Source of the DNA: Zymobacter palmae
Lineage (GTDB): Bacteria; Pseudomonadota; Gammaproteobacteria; Pseudomonadales; Halomonadaceae
NCBI RefSeq assembly: GCF_003610015.1
Contig: NZ_AP018933.1
Coordinates: 620,001 to 684,000 of the forward strand
DNA: 64,000 nucleotides
Reading direction: 5' to 3'
In this document: one piece after another, positions 41,945 through 49,512 of the stretch
Layout of the letters: each line of letters starts with the position of its first letter
Numbering within the stretch: the first letter of the stretch is position 1
Program-made: the position numbers and the translations under genes
The notes under the pieces: model-generated
What the model was told of the DNA's origin: nothing
Seen by the model: the letters and a program-made list of their open reading frames with translations, nothing else
The model's database searches: none

Positions 41945-43312
41945 TCAGGCCTCGCCTTCCTGTGCAGTAGTGGGAGTTGCCTGCCGTTCTCGGCGGTTCT
42001 TGGTGGTGAGGAAGTACAGGTAGCCCACCCCCATAAACAGCAGGAATAGGGTGGCGATCATTGGGTTGAACCACAGCATGGCGGCCAGACAAATGATGGC
42101 GCAGATCAGGGCAACGGCGGGCACGATGGGATAGCCGGGGGCTCGGAAGCTGCGTGGAAGATCCGGAGCCGTGCGGCGCAGACGGAACAGGCTCAGCATG
42201 CTCATGATGTACATCACGATAGCGCCGAAGACGGCCATGGTGATCATCGCGGCGGTCAAGCTCATGCCCTGTAAATTGATGCCGTCGCCGAAGATCGCAA
42301 TGATGCCCACCACGCCGCCGGCCAGAATGGCCCGGTAGGGCGTCTGGAAGCGTGACAGCTTGGCCAGCCCCTGCGGAAGATAGCCCGCGCGGGCCAGTGC
42401 GAACAGCTGACGCGAATAGCCCAAGATAATGCCGTGAAAGCTGGCTATCAGACCGAACAACCCGATCCATACCAGCATGTGCATCCAGCTAGAGTGTTCG
42501 CCAACGATCATCCTCATTGCCTGTGGCAGCGGGTCGTTGATACCCGACAGTACGCGCCAGTCGCCTGCGCTGCCGGCCATCAGCATCACCCCAATCGCCA
42601 GCACAACCAGCGTCATGATACCGGTGATATAGGCGCGGGGAATGGTGCGCGTTGAGTTCTTGGCTTCTTCTGCAGCCATAGCGGCACCTTCAATGGCAAG
42701 AAAGAACCAGATGGCGAAGGGAATCGCGGCAAAGATGCCCGCCATAGCAGTACCTGAAAAGCTATCGCTGCCCGCCCAGCCGTGGGCCGTGAAGTGGGCC
42801 AGGCTGAAGCCGGGCGCGACTACCCCCATAAAGACCAGCAGTTCGATGACGGCCAGTACCGTGACGACCAGCTCGAACATTGCGGCCAGCTTCACCCCGA
42901 GAATGTTGAGCGTCATGAAGACGAAATAGGCGCCGATGGCGGCGTACTTGGGGCTGAGTGTGGGGTACTGCACGTTCAGATAGGCCCCAATGGCCATCGC
43001 GATAGCGGGTGGGGCAAACACGAATTCAATCAGTGTCGCCATGCCCGCAATCAGACCGCCCGTATCGCCAAAGGCTCGGCGGCTGTAAGCGAAGGGCCCG
43101 CCTGCATGCGGGATGGCGGTAGTTAGCTCGGTAAAGCTAAAGATAAAGCAGGTATACATCACGGCAATGAACAGTGTTGTGACCAGAAAACCGAGCGTTC
43201 CGGCCGTGCCCCAACCATAGCTCCAGCCAAAGTATTCGCCGGAAATCACCAGCCCGACAGCGATTCCCCAAAGGTGCAACGTGCCCAGTGTGGGCTTGAG
43301 TGCGTGTGTCAT
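41945..43312 (-). CDS. APC-superfamily permease, ethanolamine permease (Eat) type
   Basis: The 455-residue inner-membrane protein has 12 predicted helices. The N-terminal region LHLWGIAVGLVISGEYFGWS closely resembles the ethanolamine permease family (2.A.3.5), as do the EGAAMAAEEAKN loop and RQLFALARAGYLP. ATG 43312 is preceded by GAGGA at 8 nt. It lies 90 bp upstream of the class-III PLP gene on the same strand and should import ethanolamine or a similar amino alcohol or amino acid. Confidence 0.87.
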   Translation of the reverse strand: MTHALKPTLGTLHLWGIAVGLVISGEYFGWSYGWGTAGTLGFLVTTLFIAVMYTCFIFSFTELTTAIPHAGGPFAYSRRAFGDTGGLIAGMATLIEFVFAPPAIAMAIGAYLNVQYPTLSPKYAAIGAYFVFMTLNILGVKLAAMFELVVTVLAVIELLVFMGVVAPGFSLAHFTAHGWAGSDSFSGTAMAGIFAAIPFAIWFFLAIEGAAMAAEEAKNSTRTIPRAYITGIMTLVVLAIGVMLMAGSAGDWRVLSGINDPLPQAMRMIVGEHSSWMHMLVWIGLFGLIASFHGIILGYSRQLFALARAGYLPQGLAKLSRFQTPYRAILAGGVVGIIAIFGDGINLQGMSLTAAMITMAVFGAIVMYIMSMLSLFRLRRTAPDLPRSFRAPGYPIVPAVALICAIICLAAMLWFNPMIATLFLLFMGVGYLYFLTTKNRRERQATPTTAQEGEA

Positions 43313-43565
43313 CACGGCCGTCCTCGTTGTTGTTGTGTGCCGAAGCGCTATGCCTGACCACTGTTGTGAGGTCGCTATCGATCATGCCACCAGGACGAGA
43401 CGGAAAACTTGACGTGGCCGCGCCTACCTGTGCGCGCTGCGGTCAACTTCGACAGAAAGGCAGAGAGGGTGTCGTCTGGCGTCAAGTGATGCACCGGCGA
43501 GGTCAAGCGCGAAAGGGAACGGGCGCGCCATGCTGAATGCCTCTTATCCGCTTGGAGTACGTTCG

Positions 43566-44570
43566 ATGAGTACCGCTCAGTACGACACCCTTGACGATGC
43601 TGCGGTAGCGCAGTTGGCCCATTGCGCGCTGCAGCGCTACCCCTTTCTCAGAGATGGCGAGTTGCAGTTGATCTGCCGCTCGGAGAACGCGACGTTCTGC
43701 GTGCAGGCACGGGGACAGCGCTATGCGCTGCGCCTGCATCGTGGCCACTATCATCGCAAGGTGGCTATCGAAAGTGAGCTACTGTGGTTGGATGCGCTGC
43801 GTGAGGAAGGCATCTCGGTGCCCGAGGCGCTTTACGATGGTGAAGGCGAGCGAGTGCAAACGCTATCGTTGCCGGGTGGCGAGCAGCGGCATGCGGTGAT
43901 CTTTCACTGGGTCGCAGGTGAAATGCCCACTCATGGCATCGACCCACGAGCCTTTGAGCCACTCGGGCAGATCACCGCACGGCTTCATCGTCACAGCCAG
44001 TGCTGGCAGAAACCCGCGGGATTCACGCGCATTCGCTGGGATCATGCCTCAATGATTGGCGCGGAAGGGCATTGGGGCCACTGGTGTGAGGCACCGGGAT
44101 TGCGGCCGAGCGATCGGGCGCTGATGGATGAAGCGGTAGCGCGTATCGGTGTCGAAATGGCCGCGTTTGGAACGTCTCCGGCGCGCTATGGGCTGATACA
44201 CGCCGACCTGCGGCTCACCAATTTGCTGCTGCATCAGGGGGAAACGCGCGTCATTGATTTCGACGATTGCGGCATGGGCTGGTATCTGCATGATCTGGCA
44301 GCGGCCATCAGCTTCGAAGAGCATCACCCTAATGCGCCAGCGTGGATCGAACACTGGCTGACCGGTTACGAGCGTGAGGCACACCTCGACGACGATGATC
44401 TGGCCGTTATTCCAGCACTGGTGATGCAGCGTCGTATCCAGATGACCGCGTGGGTAGCGTCGCATGCTCAGACCCAAATGGCGCAGAGCCTTGGCTCTGA
44501 CTGGATGCACCATACCGTGCGGCTGTGCCGTCGTTATCTGGAAGAGCAGGTGTTGCCTGTGGGGAGCTAG
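43566..44570 (+). CDS. APH-fold kinase (putative amino-alcohol/hydroxy-amino-acid kinase)
   Basis: The 334-residue phosphotransferase has a nucleotide-binding N-lobe (CRSENATFCVQ), the catalytic loop LIHADLRLTNLLL (HxDxxxxN) and the metal-binding IDFDDCGMGW. Domain type is aminoglycoside-phosphotransferase family, the group that also includes hydroxylysine kinase (AGPHD1/HYKK), homoserine and choline/ethanolamine kinases. GGAG lies 8 nt before ATG 43566. It diverges from the permease gene. With a phospho-lyase-like enzyme and an ethanolamine-type permease, the simplest reading is that it phosphorylates the imported amino alcohol. The true substrate is unknown. Confidence 0.82.
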   Translation: MSTAQYDTLDDAAVAQLAHCALQRYPFLRDGELQLICRSENATFCVQARGQRYALRLHRGHYHRKVAIESELLWLDALREEGISVPEALYDGEGERVQTLSLPGGEQRHAVIFHWVAGEMPTHGIDPRAFEPLGQITARLHRHSQCWQKPAGFTRIRWDHASMIGAEGHWGHWCEAPGLRPSDRALMDEAVARIGVEMAAFGTSPARYGLIHADLRLTNLLLHQGETRVIDFDDCGMGWYLHDLAAAISFEEHHPNAPAWIEHWLTGYEREAHLDDDDLAVIPALVMQRRIQMTAWVASHAQTQMAQSLGSDWMHHTVRLCRRYLEEQVLPVGS

Positions 44571-44592
44571 CCACTATCGCCTTTTCGACCGC

Positions 44593-44676
44593 GAGTGGGA
44601 GTGGGAGTGGGAGTGGGAGTGGGAGTGGGAGTGGGAGTGGGAGTGGGAGTGGGAGTGGGAGTGGGAGTGGGAGTGG
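44593..44676 (+). repeat. Hexamer array (GAGTGG)14 upstream of the AraC regulator
   Basis: 14 perfect GAGTGG units lie between the kinase stop codon (44570) and the regulator start (44742). They are outside the coding sequence if the ATG at 44742 is right. Length change would alter the spacing between upstream and downstream promoter elements or the leader. Confidence 0.97.
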
Positions 44677-44701
44677 GAAGGTGGTACGCATCTTGCTTGG
44701 A

Positions 44702-44721
44702 GATCACCATCTCCGGTGATC
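44702..44721. promoter_or_regulatory. Inverted repeat before the AraC regulator
   Basis: GATCACC (44702-44708) and GGTGATC (44715-44721) form a perfect 7-bp palindrome with a 6-bp centre. It lies between the hexamer array and the ribosome-binding site, where an autoregulatory site or a leader hairpin would be. Confidence 0.45.
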
Positions 44722-44741
44722 GTTGTGCAAGAGAGGTGTCC

Positions 44742-45812
44742 ATGGCAATGCCTTCGTTTCAGTCCGCGCTGGCCGGTGCCTTTGCTGGCGTACCCGCCGG
44801 GCACCGCGGTGTACTATCCGCTGCGGCTTCTGGGCTAGGCGACTTTATTGGTCACTGTGGCGGCGATATTGACCATATCTTCGGCATCAGTGGCATCGAC
44901 CCCGAGCTGTTGGGCAGCCCTACGCTGAGTCTGGGGCTGGTCAATTATTGCCGAGTGATGGAGGAAGCCGCACGGTCATCGGGGGAGGATAACTTCGGGC
45001 TGTACTACGGCCGCCAGTTCAAACCCCAAGCGCTTGGATTGATCGGCTATATCGGTCTGTGTTCGCCGACGCTGGAACAGGCGCTGCGTAATGTGGTGAG
45101 TGCCTTTCCCTGTCATCAGCACGACACTCTGACGCGGTTGGTTGATCAAGGCGAATGCCTACGGCTCGACTATCAGGTGCATCACGGTGCCATTCTGGCT
45201 CGCCGGCAGGATGCCGAGCTGACGCTAGGCATGTTCCTCAACCTGATCCGCTATGTGCTGGGGCCGCAGTGGGCCGCACGTGAGGTGCAGTTCGAGCACC
45301 CTCGTCCGGAGGGCTGGCACGAGCACTGCAAGGTCTTCGACGCCCCTGTGTATTTTGAGCAGCCGTTCAATTCGCTGCTGATTCCCAAGCGCGATATTGG
45401 TCGAACGATGCCTGACAGCGATCCGCTCCTGCTCGCGGTGATGCAGGATGCAATCCGCCGACTTAATGACCGGACACCGCATCAAGGGATTGTCGATCAG
45501 GCGCGCAACCAGATTCATCTGCTGTTGGCGCAAGGGCCGCTGAGCCTTGAACGTGTGGCTGACAACATGGGTATTTCGCCGTGGTCGCTCCAGCGACGCC
45601 TGCGCGAAGAAGGGACCTGCTTCACCCAGATGATCGACACCGTACGGCGAGAACTGGCCGAGTACCTGCTTCCTCAGCGTCAGCTGCCACTGTCAGATAT
45701 TGCACTGCAGCTGGGCTACTCGGAGCTGAGTGCTTTCTCGCGCGCCTTTCAGCGCTGGTATGGCACCAGCCCACGCACGTGGCGACAGACACTTCACTTA
45801 GCGCCGTGCTGA
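44742..45812 (+). CDS. AraC-family transcriptional regulator
   Basis: The 356-residue regulator has an N-terminal ligand-sensing domain of the Arabinose_bd type (about 50-210), as in OruR/ArgR-like proteins, and a C-terminal pair of helix-turn-helix units with [25 protein letters not shown] and [30 protein letters not shown] split over the usual 100 residues. ATG 44742 has GAGAGG at 5 nt; a longer frame would translate the GAGTGG array as Gly-Val repeats and is not credible. It follows the amino-alcohol genes and is the natural candidate activator of that cluster. Confidence 0.9.
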   Translation: MAMPSFQSALAGAFAGVPAGHRGVLSAAASGLGDFIGHCGGDIDHIFGISGIDPELLGSPTLSLGLVNYCRVMEEAARSSGEDNFGLYYGRQFKPQALGLIGYIGLCSPTLEQALRNVVSAFPCHQHDTLTRLVDQGECLRLDYQVHHGAILARRQDAELTLGMFLNLIRYVLGPQWAAREVQFEHPRPEGWHEHCKVFDAPVYFEQPFNSLLIPKRDIGRTMPDSDPLLLAVMQDAIRRLNDRTPHQGIVDQARNQIHLLLAQGPLSLERVADNMGISPWSLQRRLREEGTCFTQMIDTVRRELAEYLLPQRQLPLSDIALQLGYSELSAFSRAFQRWYGTSPRTWRQTLHLAPC

Positions 45813-45936
45813 ACATGGAGAGGGGAGGCGAACGCGAGAGCATTCGAGGCGTGTCAGTGTCCTAGGCAAGGCTAGGAGGATACGGCGGGGCGTTGCTGAG
45901 GTTTGATATATGCACTGTTAGAGGTGACGTCAGATT

Positions 45937-46018
45937 GATTTTTCGCTTTCTAAAATAGATGGCGCTTACCGTAATCTTGTCGCTTAAGCCTCATCAATGA
46001 CATGAGTAGAGGGATTAA
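45937..46018 (-). repeat. Dispersed repeat, copy C (diverged, partial)
   Basis: About 80 bp similar to copy B (62574-62682) in the same orientation, around 70% by eye. Shared elements include TCTAAAATAGA and the ATCAATGACATGAGTA/TTCAATGATATGGGTA stretch. It lacks one end of the other copies. Confidence 0.6.
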
Positions 46019-46242
46019 ACACGCCCTAAGAACACTGCCCTGTAGGACTATCGAACCGAGTGTGCCGTGCCATCCCATCCTGTATAGGGGAATGATGGGC
46101 GCTATTGTTTTCGTTGATATCCATGCGCTGCCGCAGAGGAGATGCCTTGCGCGCTACTTATAGAAGAGGGGCTGTATGCGCTATCAGCATCAGAAAAGCT
46201 TGGGGCAGTGGGGAAATATAGCGAGCGTAATAGGCATGAGGA

Positions 46243-46267
46243 AGAGGGCAACAGAAGCTTGCCCTCT
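46243..46267 (-). terminator. Terminator of tlyA
   Basis: AGAGGGCAA (46243-46251) pairs with TTGCCCTCT (46259-46267). On the minus strand TTCCTC follows. It is 28 nt after the tlyA stop codon. Confidence 0.7.
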
Positions 46268-46295
46268 ACCACAGACGTCATCGCGTATTGCTAGA

Positions 46296-47060
46296 TCAGG
46301 CGCGCTTTATCGCATGTAGAATGAATTCGTGGTTGCCATCGCCGCCTTTGATGGGACTGTCATACCAGCACTGTACGTCTAGTCCAAGTGAGTGGCAGCA
46401 GTCGCGGATGCGCTGTTCCACATCGGCATACAGCGCGGGGTTGCGCACAAGCCCTTTGTCATTGATGGCATCGCGGGTCAGCTCAAATTGCGGCTTGACC
46501 AGTGTCAGCAGATGGCCGCCCTTTGGCAACAGCGGTGCCAGCGAGGGCAGGATTAGGGTCTGGGAGATGAACGACACATCCATCATCGCACCGTCGATGC
46601 CTTCGGGTGCATGGGCGAGAATCGCATCATGGGGCAGATCACGGGCATTGACCCCCTCCATGCAGGTCACGCGTTCATCCTGACGCAGTGATGGGTCCAG
46701 TTGGTCATGGCCCACTTCGATACCGATCACGCGTGCGGCTCCACGCTGGAGGGCGCAGTCGGTGAATCCACCGGTAGATTGTCCGATATCCAGAAGCGTC
46801 ATGCCCTGAACATCCAGCCCCGTTACGTCCAACAACCCTTCGAGTTTTAGCCCTGCCCGCGACACATAGCGCTCTTCCTCATCCGGCTCGATATCCAGCA
46901 GAACATCGTCCGCTAGTTTTTCTCCCGGACGCGTCAGCGCTTTGAGGCGCTGGCCGCTGGCATTGGTCAGAAAGACACGGCCATGCTTGATGAGCCGCTG
47001 GGCGCGTGTGCGCGAGGAAATCAGGCCACGGGTAACGATGAGCTGGTCGAGACGTTGCAT
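46296..47060 (-). CDS. tlyA: TlyA-family rRNA methyltransferase (hemolysin A)
   Basis: The 254-residue protein has an N-terminal S4 RNA-binding domain (about 1-62, QRLDQLIVTRGLISSRTRAQ) and a FtsJ-like SAM methyltransferase domain with LLDIGQSTGGFTDCAL (motif I), VDVSF-like (here MMDVSFISQ) and LVKPQFE. TlyA 2'-O-methylates cytidines in rRNA in mycobacteria and affects capreomycin sensitivity; in proteobacteria the role is assumed to be similar. ATG 47060 fits the S4 start; the longer frame to 47138 lacks support. Confidence 0.92.
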   Translation of the reverse strand: MQRLDQLIVTRGLISSRTRAQRLIKHGRVFLTNASGQRLKALTRPGEKLADDVLLDIEPDEEERYVSRAGLKLEGLLDVTGLDVQGMTLLDIGQSTGGFTDCALQRGAARVIGIEVGHDQLDPSLRQDERVTCMEGVNARDLPHDAILAHAPEGIDGAMMDVSFISQTLILPSLAPLLPKGGHLLTLVKPQFELTRDAINDKGLVRNPALYADVEQRIRDCCHSLGLDVQCWYDSPIKGGDGNHEFILHAIKRA

Positions 47061-47408
47061 GGTAGTGAAGGTCCATTGGTGCGAGGAAACGCACTTTATC
47101 ATGACCACCTGGTGCATGGGGTATGGGCCTTTTCGCAAGGATGCGCTTTTCTACACTGCCACTGCCTGAGCGGTATGGCGGGGAGCGTCGTCAATCGGGA
47201 TCAGACGGTCGAGATTTGGTTGATAATAGAGGATGGGAGAAATGTATACAGCGCGTCTTTGCCTATTTCTTCCTTCTTTAATGACAATGAGTCGCAGTTG
47301 CATATCTTTTCCAGTGCTTTTGCCCGATCATGGTGCTCACGCTTTTTGGCACAGCAAATAAGGCTCGTCGCCGTTAACCGACAGTGCAGGTCTGGAGGCC
47401 GCTCGCGC
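47061..47408. other. Divergent intergenic region between tlyA and MFS gene
   Basis: About 350 bp. A TTGATAATAGAGGATG stretch near 47219 is A/T-rich and promoter-like, but no convincing -35/-10 pair was assigned. No gene seen. Confidence 0.4.
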
Positions 47409-48854
47409 ATGGAATTATTCGTAGACAAACCCGGTGATGAAGGATTGCCGGGAAATAAGCGACGCCTAGCGATGATCGCGGTGATGACGGCAGCGATGAT
47501 GGCGGTGTTCGATGGTGCCATCGTCAATATCGCCCTGCCGCAGATAGCACAGACCCTGCAGGTGACGGCCGGTACAGCGGTGTGGGTGGCCAGCAGTTAC
47601 CTGTTGGCGGCCGCCATGCTGCTGGCCAGTTTTGCGGCGCTGGCCACGCACCTAGGCTACCGCACCTTGTTTACCTTCGGTATCAGCGTCTTCACGCTCA
47701 GCTCGTTGGGTTGCGCGCTATCGACATCGCTGCCGATGCTGGTTGCTATGCGTGTGGTACAGGGCATTGGCGGTGCCGCAACAATGAGTATTGGTCCGGC
47801 CATCATGCGTTCCATTTTCCCCAGTCGGCTGTTGGGACAGGTTATCGGTCTGAATGCGATGCTGGTCGGTTCCAGTACCGCCGTGGCTCCGATTCTAGGA
47901 GGAACGCTGCTGTCGGCGCTCGGTTGGCCGTGGCTGTTTGCGATCAACATTCCCCTAGGGATCGTTGCGCTAATGCTGACTCTGCGAGTTATTCCCAATG
48001 AACGCAGTGCTCGACATGAACCGTTCGACATCTATGGCGCTTTGCTATCTGCGGTGGCGCTTGGGGCGCTTGTCATGACGGCCAACGCCTTTGCGCATCC
48101 TGCGGCAGGCAGTTCGTCCTTCCGTACGATGCTCATGGCGGCCGCTTACGGTGCGACGGCTGTCGTTGCAGGCATCGCTTTCGTCGTTCGCCAGCGCTAC
48201 GCACCACGCCCGCTTATACCGCTGAGCCTGTTCTCTTCCGTACGCTTTTCACTGGCGGCGCTGACCTCCATGGTGTCGTTCGTCAGCCAAGGCATTACGT
48301 TCGTTGCCCTGCCATTCCTGTTTCAGAGTGCCTATGGTTACAGCGCGTTGGGGTCGGCGCTGCTGTTTATGCCATGGCCCATCGGCATCATTCTGGTGGC
48401 TCCGTGGGCGGGCAAGCTGTCTGATCGCTACCCTTCCGCTCTTATTTCAACGTGTGGGCTGGGCTGCTTCGCTATCGGGCTGGTGCTGCTGGCCAACTTG
48501 TCAGCGCATGCCTCCATCCTTGATATCGCGCTGCGCAGCCTGCTGTGCGGTATCGGTTTCGGCTGTTTCCAGAGTCCCAACAACCGCGAGATGATGTCCA
48601 ACGTACCGCGCTCAAGCAGCAGCTATGCGTCGGGCATTCTGGCCATCATGCGTATTTCAGGACAGTGCCTCGGGGCAGCGGCGGTCGGGAGCGTGCTGTC
48701 GGCCTATGCCGCGCTGCATGGCACCCTCGACCAAGAGATGTTCGCCATTCACCTGAGCTTGTGGGGAGCGTTTGGTGCCACAGCGCTGGCCGTAATCATC
48801 AGCCTAAGCCGCCTGCGCCATGTCATGATGCTGGAGAAAGACGAGCGTCTCTGA
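47409..48854 (+). CDS. MFS transporter, DHA2 family
   Basis: The 481-residue protein has 14 predicted helices with an FDGAIVNIALPQIAQTL start typical of DHA2 exporters (EmrB/Smv type), the helix 5 motif GGTLLSALGWPWLFAINIPLG, and an acidic residue in helix 1. Start is placed at 47409, where CTGGAGG lies about 10 nt upstream. No adaptor gene accompanies it. Probably a drug or metabolite exporter in the inner membrane; substrate unknown. Confidence 0.88.
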   Translation: MELFVDKPGDEGLPGNKRRLAMIAVMTAAMMAVFDGAIVNIALPQIAQTLQVTAGTAVWVASSYLLAAAMLLASFAALATHLGYRTLFTFGISVFTLSSLGCALSTSLPMLVAMRVVQGIGGAATMSIGPAIMRSIFPSRLLGQVIGLNAMLVGSSTAVAPILGGTLLSALGWPWLFAINIPLGIVALMLTLRVIPNERSARHEPFDIYGALLSAVALGALVMTANAFAHPAAGSSSFRTMLMAAAYGATAVVAGIAFVVRQRYAPRPLIPLSLFSSVRFSLAALTSMVSFVSQGITFVALPFLFQSAYGYSALGSALLFMPWPIGIILVAPWAGKLSDRYPSALISTCGLGCFAIGLVLLANLSAHASILDIALRSLLCGIGFGCFQSPNNREMMSNVPRSSSSYASGILAIMRISGQCLGAAAVGSVLSAYAALHGTLDQEMFAIHLSLWGAFGATALAVIISLSRLRHVMMLEKDERL

Positions 48855-49015
48855 ACCGACGTGCAAGGCTCGTGACCGCTAGAATGAGCGTGCCAGACCG
48901 TGGGTGGCGGCAGGTTTCGACAGCACTCGATTGATGGTGGCGCTTGATGCCGATGAAGCGTGCTGTTAATATGCATGCCTACTCGTCGCAGCACTGCACG
49001 CGGCCGAGTCGTTAT

Positions 49016-49126
49016 GGTGGCCCTTATCGGTCCTCTCGCAACATGAAATCACGAACCCCGCCAGGCCCGGAAGGGAGCAACGGTAGTGATGTAGTGTGTG
49101 CCGGGATGTGGCTGGTAGGGGCCACC
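49016..49126 (+). ncRNA. ffs: Signal recognition particle 4.5S RNA
   Basis: About 111 nt with terminal stem GGTGGCCC / GGGGCCACC and the conserved apical domain GCCAGGCCCGGAAGGGAGCA, ending in the GTGTGCCGGGATGTGGCTGG strand. This is the SRP RNA that binds Ffh for co-translational membrane targeting. It lies upstream of dnaX, its usual position in gammaproteobacteria. Confidence 0.93.
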
Positions 49127-49219
49127 GCCTTTCTTGCGCTTCGTTCCTCCTCGTTTTCTCTCATCGATTGTTTGATCAGACTTCATCCCTGATGGATGGC
49201 GTGTCCGTATGATTCTGGA

Positions 49220-49228
49220 TTATCCACA
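49220..49228 (+). promoter_or_regulatory. DnaA box, forward
   Basis: TTATCCACA, a perfect match to the consensus 9-mer, 285 bp before the dnaX start codon. A second perfect copy in opposite orientation starts 22 bp later. Confidence 0.75.
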
Positions 49229-49249
49229 ATAGGTCATGCTGTAACTGGG

Positions 49250-49258
49250 TGTGGATAA
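49250..49258 (-). promoter_or_regulatory. DnaA box, reverse
   Basis: TGTGGATAA is the exact reverse complement of the consensus 9-mer and forms an inverted pair with the box at 49220-49228. Confidence 0.75.
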
Positions 49259-49512
49259 GTCGCTTACATCGCACTGATCGGCTGCTTTTCCTTCATCTGA
49301 TATAAAGATGATTCACGCTTGCTTCGCGGTGTCCCGGCTCGCACTTGGCGTCCCAGAACGCTAGAATGCCTGCATCATCAATGAGGTCTGGCATCGTGCC
49401 AACAGCGACTTAGCGTTGGCGATACCCTAGGCGTAGCGCCGGTTCACGGCCCTGCATGACCTCGTTCTGCTTCTCTCTACTGACTCGTCTTCGGCGAAGG
49501 AATCCGTGCCGC

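Larger units (their letters stand above)
45813..46295. other. Intergenic region with dispersed-repeat copy C
   Basis: About 480 bp without a supported gene. It holds a diverged copy of the dispersed repeat (45937-46018) and the tlyA terminator (46243-46267). Confidence 0.55.
49127..49512. other. Intergenic region between ffs and dnaX
   Basis: About 385 bp holding an inverted pair of DnaA-box sequences (separate entries) and presumably the dnaX promoter. No gene is supported. Confidence 0.5.

Noticed and set aside
44595-44741. Gly-Val-repeat N-terminus of the AraC regulator
   Set aside because: It is the GAGTGG array in frame; a good site and ATG at 44742 give the normal protein start.
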